Positions 51,147 through 58,892 of a stretch of DNA of 64,000 nt are shown here, piece by piece. Every line of letters starts with the position of its first letter. Position 1 is the stretch's first letter. The stretch is from JAVVHH01 sp964657565 (lineage in GTDB: Bacteria; Pseudomonadota; Alphaproteobacteria; Acetobacterales; Acetobacteraceae): assembly GCA_964657565.1 (NCBI GenBank), contig CAZZVQ010000008.1, positions 1 through 64,000 on the forward strand, given 5' to 3'. A model generated the notes under the pieces. It was not told where the DNA came from and searched no databases. It was given only the letters and a program-made list of their open reading frames with translations. The position numbers and the translations under genes were made by a program.

Positions 51147-51955
51147 CCGCCGACGAGCAGGAACTCGCCCGTCACGCAGATCGGCCCGGCCAGCAATTCC
51201 CCCCGATGGACCGCTCCGCCGAGATCGACCGCGGCCACCGGCAGCGCGTGGCCAGCCTCGGCACCGGGCAGGACCAGCATCTCCGAAATCGGATCCACCA
51301 TCGCCGGCGCGTCCGCGAACCGCGCGCCGATCAAGCTGCCGAGCCCGAACACCGCCGCCTTCCGAAGCCCGGCCTCGGCAGCGGCCGCCGCGAGCGCCAG
51401 CCTCAAATCCTCGTGCGGCCGAACCGTCAAGAGCGCCGCCTGCCCGGGTCCCCCCTCGCCCTCCGGCGCGAACAACGCGAAATTGGTCTCCGTATCCTGC
51501 CGGGCGACGAAACCGCCGCCGTGGAACAGCCAGCCCTGAACCTCGGCATCCGCCCCGATCCGCACCGTCTCGTTCAGCAAGTGCCCCATAAGCGGGCCGG
51601 CCGCACCCGGCCACAGCGCGTGGCAGTGCACGAACCATCGCCCGTCCCGCCGCCCCACCATCGCCGTCGCCGCGGTGATCAGCGCCGGCCCGATCGGGCG
51701 CGCCGCGCTATACCAGGCCGCATGCGCCCCATCGGCCGAGCGCGCCGGCATCACGTAGTCGCCGCCCGCGACCGATACGCCGCCCAGCAGTACGACCGCT
51801 GTCCCCGCGCCGCTCGCCTCCATCGGCGCCGCCAGCGCGTCCAGCAGCACATCCCCGCGTCGTAGTATCCACCGCGCCGTCTCCGCCCGGCCACGAACCA
51901 CGACACGCCGCGCCCGATGCGGCGGCCCCGGATGAACGATGCCGGGCCGCGTCAC
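51113..51955 (-). CDS. DUF296/PCC domain protein
   Basis: 280 residues from GTG 51955 in a GTGA overlap with the gene upstream. Two PCC-like (plants and prokaryotes conserved, DUF296) segments can be seen: VVLLGGVSVAGGDYVMPA with FVHCHALWP, and AVFGLGSLIGARFAD with GPICVTGEFLLVGG. These domains form trimeric, ligand-binding barrels of unknown role. It is the last gene of a ycjX-ycjF-type operon. The 3' end overlaps the CoA transferase gene by 34 bases. Confidence 0.65.
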   Translation of the reverse strand: MTRPGIVHPGPPHRARRVVVRGRAETARWILRRGDVLLDALAAPMEASGAGTAVVLLGGVSVAGGDYVMPARSADGAHAAWYSAARPIGPALITAATAMVGRRDGRWFVHCHALWPGAAGPLMGHLLNETVRIGADAEVQGWLFHGGGFVARQDTETNFALFAPEGEGGPGQAALLTVRPHEDLRLALAAAAAEAGLRKAAVFGLGSLIGARFADAPAMVDPISEMLVLPGAEAGHALPVAAVDLGGAVHRGELLAGPICVTGEFLLVGGQDQTRAQNSG

Positions 51956-52791
51956 GGCGGCGGCACCGGATCGCACGCGGCCGCGGTGGCGCGCGCGAGG
52001 ACGGTCATCCGACGGGCGGCGACACCGGCGCCCGCCATGTCGCCGAGCGCGTGGGCGAGCAACGGGTTGGAGAGCAGCGCATGCGCCGCCGTGTTGCCGG
52101 CGAACTCGACCGCCCCCACGAAAGTGGCCGAAAGCGCGGTCCGCCGCAGCAGCGACAGCGTCCCCAACAGGCCCGGCCGCAACCCGTAGAGTGCTGCGAC
52201 CTGACGCACCAGCCGAACCCCACGCCAGGCGACCAGCGCCACGTCCAGCGCCGGCGACGGCATTGCCGCGATCCCCGCAACCACCTGCACCGATGCGGTG
52301 CGGCCCAGCGAGTCGGCGGCCTCCCGCAACTTCTGCCCGGGTCCGCTGCGCAACAGCGCCAGGGCCGCGTCGGGGTCGTTGATCTGGCGCAGCGCCGGCA
52401 GCAGCGACGGTTCCGTTTCCGCCGCCCAGCGCCGGGCAGCGTCGGTCATGCGGGACGCTTCACCGGACCGCAGATCGTCGCGTAGCCGGTCCACGTGGCC
52501 GAGCGCGAACAGCGCCCGCAGCTCGCGCCACAGCCCCGCGCCCAGCAATCCGAACCCGGCCACCGCCACCCCAAGCGTCACCCAGCCAAGCGCGGCCGAC
52601 CGAGCGAACTGGTCCACGACGAAGTTGGCCGCCCCCAACGCCGCGAACCCGATCGCGAGCACCGACACCCCAGCGAGCGCCAGCACCGGCGTGGCCATGC
52701 GGGGCGCCTGGTCGAGCGCCAGCACGATGGGCTCCGGCTCCAGGCGGGGCGCCGGCTGCGTCTCGAGTTCGAAGAACGGCTCCGGACTCAC
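51952..52791 (-). CDS. TIGR01620/YcjF-like membrane protein (DUF697)
   Basis: 279 residues from GTG 52791, overlapping the ycjX stop as GTGA. Two membrane segments early on (about 33-52 and 63-85: VLALAGVSVLAIGFAALGA and LGWVTLGVAVAGFGLL), then a DUF697-like helical C-terminal domain with IAAMPSPALDVALVAWRGVRLVRQVAALYG. Follows the YcjX-like gene exactly as in E. coli ycjX-ycjF. Role unknown, envelope-stress related by analogy. Confidence 0.82.
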   Translation of the reverse strand: MSPEPFFELETQPAPRLEPEPIVLALDQAPRMATPVLALAGVSVLAIGFAALGAANFVVDQFARSAALGWVTLGVAVAGFGLLGAGLWRELRALFALGHVDRLRDDLRSGEASRMTDAARRWAAETEPSLLPALRQINDPDAALALLRSGPGQKLREAADSLGRTASVQVVAGIAAMPSPALDVALVAWRGVRLVRQVAALYGLRPGLLGTLSLLRRTALSATFVGAVEFAGNTAAHALLSNPLLAHALGDMAGAGVAARRMTVLARATAAACDPVPPP

Positions 52792-54137
52792 AGCAGATCC
52801 TCCAGCAGGAAGAGCAGCAGCGAGTCCAACCCGATGCTGGGCACGCCCCCTCTGCCGCGATCCGGCGGTCGCAGGGGTTCGAATTGCGGAATCTGCAAGA
52901 AGCGATGCGCCCAGAACTCGGCGCCCGGCGGCCGATCGGGCACCTCGCCCGGGTATGACCGACCCGGCGCGGTATCCCCGATCCGCCGCCCCCGCACCGC
53001 CGACAGCGCGTGATCGCCGACATGCATGACGATGTCCTCGGTGCAGCGGACTGCGCTCAGCGGAAAATACCCGGCCCGAACGTCGGCGATCGTCGGTGCC
53101 GCGACCATGCGCAGCAGGGCGGCGAGATTGCCGCGTTGCCGTTCGGCCACATGGTCCGCCTTGGTCGCCGCGAACGCCACGCGCGACAGCACCGGCGGCG
53201 GCCAGCGCAACCGCCCGATCGCCATCGCCGCCTCGAACCAGTCGCGCTCCCACCGCAGCGACGCCGACGCCTCCTTCAGCGCGGCGCTGAGGTCGCCGAA
53301 CGCTGCCGGCCCCGCATGCAACGCCGACAGCAGATCCACCAGCACCACCATCCGGTCGAGCTGGCCGAACAGCGGGTCCGACAGATCGGCCTGCACCGCG
53401 TCCTTGTAGGCATCGAAACGCTGCGCCATCAGCGTCGCGAGCCCGCCCTGGCCCCGCATCGGGAAGAACGCCATCCAGGGCGGCTCCGCCCCCGGCGCCG
53501 GCATGAGGAAGCGGCCCGGTTGCAAAAGCGCCATGCCAGCATCGCGCAGCGTCACGAGCAACTCGCGATACAGCCGGTGCCCGGTCGCCGCGACAGCCTC
53601 GTCGGCGGGAGATGCCGCCGGCATCGCATTGGCGAAGGCAAGGAAGGCCACCGCTTCAGGCCGCCCCTCCAGCCGCCGCAGCGTCGCCGCCGACCAGGTC
53701 GAGAAATCCAGCCGCAGCAGCGGCAAATCGAGCAGCCACTCGCCGGGATAGTCGAGAAATTCCAGCCGGAGCGCGAACGGCGGCAACGCGCTCGCCAACC
53801 CGGTGCGCGGGATCGACAGATCGAGCGCGAGCAGCGAGGCGGCGTCCGTCCGATCCGGCCAGGCCGGTGGATCCTGCGCCAGCGACGCGAGATGGCCGGC
53901 CACGTCGAACCGCGGCAGGCTCGAGACCCCACCCGGCGCGACCGCCACGCGCGGAACCCTCCCGCGCAAACGCTCCACGACGGCCGGCAACACCGGCCGC
54001 CCCGCCCCCAGCGCCAGCAGATTGGCGGCGACCGAGGTCAGGAACGCCGTCTTGCCCGCCCGGGCAAGACCGGTGACGCCGATCCGAACCGTGCGGCCCG
54101 CCACCACGTCGAGCGGCAGGCGCCAGTTCAGCTCCAT
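52788..54137 (-). CDS. YcjX family P-loop protein
   Basis: 449 residues. Walker A GLARAGKTAF (about 23-32) near the N-terminus, in the phrase typical of the YcjX family; then EFLDYPGEWLLDLPLL and VLVDLLSALHAGP as later motifs. A GTPase/ATPase-like protein of unknown function, possibly in the envelope stress response, since the E. coli gene is in the psp region. First gene of the three-gene operon. The gene ends in GTGA, shared with the next start. Confidence 0.88.
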   Translation of the reverse strand: MELNWRLPLDVVAGRTVRIGVTGLARAGKTAFLTSVAANLLALGAGRPVLPAVVERLRGRVPRVAVAPGGVSSLPRFDVAGHLASLAQDPPAWPDRTDAASLLALDLSIPRTGLASALPPFALRLEFLDYPGEWLLDLPLLRLDFSTWSAATLRRLEGRPEAVAFLAFANAMPAASPADEAVAATGHRLYRELLVTLRDAGMALLQPGRFLMPAPGAEPPWMAFFPMRGQGGLATLMAQRFDAYKDAVQADLSDPLFGQLDRMVVLVDLLSALHAGPAAFGDLSAALKEASASLRWERDWFEAAMAIGRLRWPPPVLSRVAFAATKADHVAERQRGNLAALLRMVAAPTIADVRAGYFPLSAVRCTEDIVMHVGDHALSAVRGRRIGDTAPGRSYPGEVPDRPPGAEFWAHRFLQIPQFEPLRPPDRGRGGVPSIGLDSLLLFLLEDLL

Positions 54138-54141
54138 AGGC

Positions 54142-54537
54142 TCAGCTGCGCTGGATCAACTCGATCTTGTAACCGTCGGGATCCTCGACGAAGGCAATGA
54201 CCGTGGTGCCGAACTTCACCGGACCCGGCTCGCGGGTGATCTTCACCCCGGCCGCGCGCATCTCCTCGCACGCCTTGTAGACGTCCGGCAGTCCGACCGC
54301 GAGGTGACCGAACCCGGTGCCCATGTCGTAGCCGTCGGTCTGATCCCAGTTGAAGGTCAGTTCGACCGCGGCCTGCTCGCTCTCCTCGGCATAGCCCACG
54401 AACACGAGCGTGTACTTGCCGGCTGGCACTTCGTTACGGCGAAGTTCCTTCATGCCCATCTTCGTGGTGTAGAATTCGACGCTCTTCTCGAGATCCTTGA
54501 CGCGCAGCATCGTATGCAGGGTGCGGGGTTGGCTCAT
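54142..54537 (-). CDS. gloA: Lactoylglutathione lyase (glyoxalase I)
   Basis: 131 residues. A vicinal-oxygen-chelate fold: MLRVKDLEKSVEFYTTKMGMK with the first metal-binding His in TLHTML, a Glu in VELTFNW, GHLAVGLPDVY with the second His, and a Glu in DGYKIELI. Ni/Zn enzyme that detoxifies methylglyoxal-glutathione hemithioacetal. It overlaps the lpxI stop by ATGA (54534-54537), so it is the last gene of the envelope operon. Confidence 0.93.
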   Translation of the reverse strand: MSQPRTLHTMLRVKDLEKSVEFYTTKMGMKELRRNEVPAGKYTLVFVGYAEESEQAAVELTFNWDQTDGYDMGTGFGHLAVGLPDVYKACEEMRAAGVKITREPGPVKFGTTVIAFVEDPDGYKIELIQRS

Positions 54538-55403
54538 GCGGAAATTCCTTCAGGTGAGGCGTCAATATCGGGATCGATGCCCAGCAGGAAAAGCCCCGCC
54601 GCGTCCGCCCCGGCGATGCAGCCATCACGATCGATGAGCAGCGTCCCGCCGGCCTCGAACGCGATGCCGCGCAGCCCGGCCGATGCGGCAGCCCGGATCG
54701 TGTCCGGCCCGATCGTCGGCAGATCGGCGCGGCGGTCCTGCCCGGGCTTGACGAGCTTGATCAACACGCCGCCGGGTCCCGGACGCGCGAGGACGGCGGC
54801 GCGGCCCAGCATCGCGTCGGTGCCTTCGATCGCCTCGACCGCGAGCACGATCCCCTGCTGCACGATGCAGCCCTGCCCGACATCGACCTGCCCCAACGCC
54901 CGCGCCACCGCCCTGCCCCGCGCGATGTCGGCCCGCGCGGTGTCGTCGGGCACGTGCCGCCCGAGCACGCCCGCCGCCCCGACCGCCTCGGTCAACACCT
55001 CGTGGGCGCCGATCACCCGGAACCCCTCCTCGCCGAGCACCCGGACCACGGCGGCCAACAATCCGTCATCGCCGGTGAACGCCGCGTGTCCGATCCGCGC
55101 CATGATCCGCGCGCCCTCCCCGTCCGGCCGGATCGACACCAAGGACGGCCGCCGCACCGGGCCGATTAGGACGAGGTCCCGGCATCCGGCGCGGCGCAGC
55201 GCCGCCAGGATCTCGCCCGCCGCCCCGAGCCTGATCTCCGCATGGGGAAACGCTGCAATCGCCGCCATGTCGGCAAAGCCGCGCAACGCCACCACGAACA
55301 CCGGCCGCCCCGAATCCCGCGCCGCGGCCGCCACACGCGCCGGAAACGGACCGCCGCCGGCAATGATCCCTAGAGTGTGCCGGCTGGGCCCATCAGCGCT
55401 CAG
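54534..55403 (-). CDS. lpxI: UDP-2,3-diacylglucosamine pyrophosphatase LpxI
   Basis: About 289 residues from CTG 55403 in a CTGA overlap with the lpxA stop. The recognisable start TLGIIAGGGPFP is only about 10 residues in, and the region holds no in-frame ATG, GTG or TTG; the ATG at 55393 is out of frame and hits a stop after 7 codons. LpxI makes lipid X from UDP-2,3-diacylglucosamine. Family motifs: ALRGFADM, FTGDDGLL, GAHEVL, VVEAIEGTDAML-like EAIEGTDAM, DLPTIGPDTI. Acts in the lipid A pathway with the LpxA and LpxD genes beside it. Confidence 0.88.
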   Translation of the reverse strand: MSADGPSRHTLGIIAGGGPFPARVAAAARDSGRPVFVVALRGFADMAAIAAFPHAEIRLGAAGEILAALRRAGCRDLVLIGPVRRPSLVSIRPDGEGARIMARIGHAAFTGDDGLLAAVVRVLGEEGFRVIGAHEVLTEAVGAAGVLGRHVPDDTARADIARGRAVARALGQVDVGQGCIVQQGIVLAVEAIEGTDAMLGRAAVLARPGPGGVLIKLVKPGQDRRADLPTIGPDTIRAAASAGLRGIAFEAGGTLLIDRDGCIAGADAAGLFLLGIDPDIDASPEGISA

Positions 55404-56203
55404 GCTGCCGGGTCCTCGGCGTCCGCCCCGGCCCGGATCAGGCCGCGCTTGCTGGGCGCCGCCGCGAAATCCAGCACTTCCGTCACCAGATCGTCGTCGC
55501 CGAACTCCGCCCGCACCGCGTTCATCCGATCCGCCAGCACGCCCTCGCCCCAGAACAGCGTGCGCACCGCGGCCCGCAGCGTCAGCAGCCGCGTCCGATC
55601 CACCCCGCGCCGGCGCAGGCCGATGACGTTCAGCCCGGCCAACCGCGCCCGGTTGCCGATCACGCTGCCGAACGGGATCACGTCGGCCTCGACGCCGGAG
55701 ACCCCGCCGATCATCGCGCCCCGGCCGATCCGCACGAATTGATGGATCGCCGCTGCCCCGCCGACGACCGCGCCGTCGCCGATCGACACGTGGCCGCCCA
55801 TGACGACGTTGTTGGCGATCACCACGGAATCGCCGATGTCGCAATCATGCGCGATATGGACCACCGCCATCAGCAGGCATCCAGCGCCCACGCGCGTCAG
55901 CCCACTGCCGGTCACCGTCCCGCGGTGGATGGTGCAGTGCTCGCGGATCTGCGTCCGGGCGCCGATCTCGCAGCGCGTCGGCTCGCCCTTGTATTTGAGG
56001 TCCTGCGGCGCGAGGCCGACGGTGCAGAACGGATACAGCACCGCGCCCTCGCCCACGATCGTGTCGCCGTCGACCACCACATGCGACACCAGGCGCACGT
56101 CGTCATGTAGCGTCACGCCCGCGCCGACGTGACAGAACGGACCAATGGCCACCCGGGCGCCGATCTGCGCGCCGGGATCGATGACGGCCGATGGATGGAT
56201 CAT
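55400..56203 (-). CDS. lpxA: UDP-N-acetylglucosamine acyltransferase LpxA
   Basis: 267 residues from ATG 56203, aligned with E. coli LpxA; an upstream ATG at 56251 would add 16 residues. First acylation of lipid A synthesis. Hexapeptide left-handed helix repeats such as IHPSAVIDPGAQIGARVAIGPF and VVHIAHDCDIGDSVVIANNV; DLKYKGEPTRCEIG and the catalytic His in VVHIAHDCD. It is followed by lpxI and preceded by fabZ. Confidence 0.94.
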   Translation of the reverse strand: MIHPSAVIDPGAQIGARVAIGPFCHVGAGVTLHDDVRLVSHVVVDGDTIVGEGAVLYPFCTVGLAPQDLKYKGEPTRCEIGARTQIREHCTIHRGTVTGSGLTRVGAGCLLMAVVHIAHDCDIGDSVVIANNVVMGGHVSIGDGAVVGGAAAIHQFVRIGRGAMIGGVSGVEADVIPFGSVIGNRARLAGLNVIGLRRRGVDRTRLLTLRAAVRTLFWGEGVLADRMNAVRAEFGDDDLVTEVLDFAAAPSKRGLIRAGADAEDPAA

Positions 56204-56324
56204 CACCTGGTCCCGACCCGGCAGCGCGGGAGCGTCGATATCGTCGAGCATGGGCGCACCCTAGGAGGACATTCGATTCGAACCAACTCAACCATTATTG
56301 CCGACCGTGTCGAACGTTTGCCGC

Positions 56325-56849
56325 TCAGCGGTCCATGATCATGGCGGAGAACGTCGCCTCGGCGACGGCCATCCCGTCGACCCGGGCGACGCCGGCGAAC
56401 TTCCAGACGTTGTTGCGACTGCGCACCTTCGAGACATGCACGCGCAACTGGTCGCCCGGCAAGACAGGGCGGCGGAACTTGGCGGCGTCGATCGTCATGA
56501 AATAGACCAGCTTGCCCATCGCCCGCTCGCCCATCGTCTCGACCACGAGCACGGCCGCCGTCTGCGCCATCGATTCGATGATCAGCACGCCCGGCATCAC
56601 TGGGTGCCCCGGGAAGTGGCCCTGGAAGAACTGCTCGTTCATCGTGACGTTCTTCACGCCCGTCGCCGACTCGTTGCGGATCATGTCGACCATCTTGTCG
56701 ATCATCAGCATCGGATACCGATGTGGGATCGCGCGCATGATCCCCGCCAGGTCGAGCGTTTCGAGCGCGGGCGCGGTTTGCTCGTCCGTCTCGGTGGCCG
56801 CAGCGGCCTGAGCGTCCTTGGCAGACTGGGTGCCATCCATTCCGGTCAA
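56325..56849 (-). CDS. fabZ: 3-hydroxyacyl-ACP dehydratase FabZ
   Basis: 174 residues, with an extra ~30-residue polar N-terminus. Hot-dog fold; the active-site His in GHFPGHPVMPG and Glu in LIIESMAQTAAV are present, as are RAIPHRYPMLMID and KFRRPVLPGDQL. Dehydrates 3-hydroxyacyl-ACP for fatty-acid and lipid A supply. Overlaps lpxD as ATGA (56846-56849). Confidence 0.94.
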   Translation of the reverse strand: MTGMDGTQSAKDAQAAAATETDEQTAPALETLDLAGIMRAIPHRYPMLMIDKMVDMIRNESATGVKNVTMNEQFFQGHFPGHPVMPGVLIIESMAQTAAVLVVETMGERAMGKLVYFMTIDAAKFRRPVLPGDQLRVHVSKVRSRNNVWKFAGVARVDGMAVAEATFSAMIMDR

Positions 56850-57916
56850 TCCAACGACTGAGTGCCAGCCGTTTTGGGCTGACGCGTGAGCTTTCGCAAT
56901 GCGGCGATTCCGCGGAAGAAGTCGCGGACCGGTTCGGCCGGGCTACCGACCACGTCAGTTCCCGCAGCGAGATCGGACATGACGCCCGCCTGAGCCCCGA
57001 TCCGCGCCCGGCTACCGACCGTGATGTGGCCGTTCAAGCCCGCTTGTCCAGCGACCACCACGAAATCGCCCAGCGTCGCGGACCCCGCGATCCCGGCCTG
57101 CGCCACGATGACGCAACACCGGCCAAGGCGAACATTGTGCGCGATCTGCACCAAATTGTCGATCCGTGACCCGGCGCCGATCACCGTGTCCTGCGTCGAT
57201 CCACGGTCGACCGTCGAATTGGAGCCGATGTCGACGTCACTCTCGATGATGACCCGGCCGAGTTGCGGCACCGTCACGAAGCCCCGATCGGTCTGCGCGA
57301 AGCCGAAGCCCTCCTGCCCGACCTTCACCCCCGGTGACAGGCTGACCCGGTCACCCAGGACCGCATGGGACAGGCTCACCAGCGCCCCGATGCGGCAATC
57401 GGTCCCGATGATGACGCCCTGGGCGATGACCGCTCCGGCGCCGATGCGCGACCGCGCGCCCACCAGCGCGCCCGCGCCGATGACCACGTTCGGACCGATC
57501 TCCGCCGTGTCGTCGACCGTTGCCGCCGGGTCGATGATGGCGCTCGGGTGGATCCCGGGCGTGACCGGCGGCGACGGGTAGAACATTGCCGCCACGCGCG
57601 CCCAGGCTACATACGGCGTCGATGTGGGCAGCGCCACACTGCTGTCCGGCACGCGGGCGGCCAACTCGGGATGCACGATGACCGCGCCGGCCCTGGTGGT
57701 GGCCAGGAGGTCCGCGTACCGGCGGTTGTCGAGGAAGCTGACCTGGTCCGGCCCGGCGGTCTGCAGCGGCGACACGCCGTGGATGAGCGTGTCGCCGGCC
57801 TCGATCTCGGCGCCGGCGACCTTGGCGACGGCCGCCAGGCTATGCGGGCCGGTCCGGGCGAAGAAACGCTGATCCCCTGGGCCGGGGGATAGCGCGTGCA
57901 GCATCGTCTCAGCCAA
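56846..57916 (-). CDS. lpxD: UDP-3-O-acylglucosamine N-acyltransferase LpxD
   Basis: 356 residues. The N-terminal uridine-binding domain (DQVSFLDNRRYADLLATT) precedes hexapeptide repeats (PSAIIDPAATVDDTAEIGPN and onward), with the catalytic His in LVQIAHNVRLGRC. Third step of lipid A synthesis. It follows skp after 6 bases and overlaps fabZ. Confidence 0.95.
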   Translation of the reverse strand: MAETMLHALSPGPGDQRFFARTGPHSLAAVAKVAGAEIEAGDTLIHGVSPLQTAGPDQVSFLDNRRYADLLATTRAGAVIVHPELAARVPDSSVALPTSTPYVAWARVAAMFYPSPPVTPGIHPSAIIDPAATVDDTAEIGPNVVIGAGALVGARSRIGAGAVIAQGVIIGTDCRIGALVSLSHAVLGDRVSLSPGVKVGQEGFGFAQTDRGFVTVPQLGRVIIESDVDIGSNSTVDRGSTQDTVIGAGSRIDNLVQIAHNVRLGRCCVIVAQAGIAGSATLGDFVVVAGQAGLNGHITVGSRARIGAQAGVMSDLAAGTDVVGSPAEPVRDFFRGIAALRKLTRQPKTAGTQSLD

Positions 57917-57922
57917 AGAAGA

Positions 57923-58891
57923 CTACGGCTTTGCTGGCCGCGCGGGCGCCGCAGGAGCAGGCGTAGGCGGGGCCGGTGTGGCGGCAGGAGCCGGCGTGCC
58001 ACCGCCGGCCGATGCCGGTGTCGCGGTAGGCGCGGTGGCCGGCGCCTGGGCCGCGGCCATCGGCGGCTCCACGCCGTCCGGCGGCAGGATCACGGAGGGC
58101 AGCGTCTTGTTCAACTGCGCGAACACCTGGTCCGTCAGATCGAACTCGTTCACGTTCAGCGCCACCTGCGCCCGGTGCAGCACGATGTTCATGCCGTGGC
58201 TCTCCGCCACCTGACGAATGACCGACACCAGCATCCGCTCGATCTGCGCCAAGCCGTACTGACCGGCCTCCTGGATGATGCGGTTGCGATCACGGAAGGT
58301 GCGCTGCGCGCCGGTGATCCGGTCCTGCAGCTCCTTTTCGCGGGCTCGGATCTGGTCCGCGCTCAGCTTGCTGCGCTCATTGGCCAGCGACTGCTGCATC
58401 TCGCGCCAGACTTGCTGTTCCTTCTGCGCGTCCTCGTTCAGCTTCTCGCGCCGCTCGCCGATCGTTTTCTCGACCTGCTGGGCGGCGGTCGAGGCGCGCA
58501 TGATCTCCGGAATGCCGAGCACGCCGATCACCGCCGTCGGCGGCGCGTTCGCCTTGGCGAGCGCCGGCAACTCAGGCGGCGGCGGCAGCTGGAGCTGCAT
58601 CGGCGGCCCCTGCGGCGCCTCGTCGGCCCCGCCCGCGGCGCCGCCTCCTGGGCCGCCTGGCGCGCCGGGTCCGGCAATCGGGCCGGGGCCTTGCTGGTCC
58701 GGTACCATCGGCTGCACGGCCGGGCCCGGGCGCGGCGCGGGACGCGGCCGCGGTTGCGGTTGCGCCGTTTGCGCCGGACGGCCTTGCGGCGGGATGAAGT
58801 AGCCCGGGTTCGCCTGCGCGAAGACCGGACCGATCGGGAGGATGAGACCGGCGGCGATTACCGTCGGGCGAAGCAGGCGATCAATGAGCAA
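57923..58891 (-). CDS. skp: Skp/OmpH family periplasmic chaperone
   Basis: 322 residues from TTG 58891, 1 base after the bamA stop. The start gives a signal peptide (LIDRLLRPTVIAAGLILPI, then GPVFAQ). A long Pro/Gly/Gln-rich insert (about 30-110) precedes the helical arm region (RASTAAQQVEKTIGERREKLNEDA...EMQQSL) and a Pro/Ala-rich tail. Skp holds unfolded outer-membrane proteins for BamA. The Pro-rich insert and tail make it about twice the usual length. Confidence 0.82.
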   Translation of the reverse strand: MLIDRLLRPTVIAAGLILPIGPVFAQANPGYFIPPQGRPAQTAQPQPRPRPAPRPGPAVQPMVPDQQGPGPIAGPGAPGGPGGGAAGGADEAPQGPPMQLQLPPPPELPALAKANAPPTAVIGVLGIPEIMRASTAAQQVEKTIGERREKLNEDAQKEQQVWREMQQSLANERSKLSADQIRAREKELQDRITGAQRTFRDRNRIIQEAGQYGLAQIERMLVSVIRQVAESHGMNIVLHRAQVALNVNEFDLTDQVFAQLNKTLPSVILPPDGVEPPMAAAQAPATAPTATPASAGGGTPAPAATPAPPTPAPAAPARPAKP

Positions 58892-58892
58892 G

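Noticed and set aside
55391..55393. ATG near the start of lpxI
   Set aside because: It is out of frame with LpxI and reaches a stop after seven codons.
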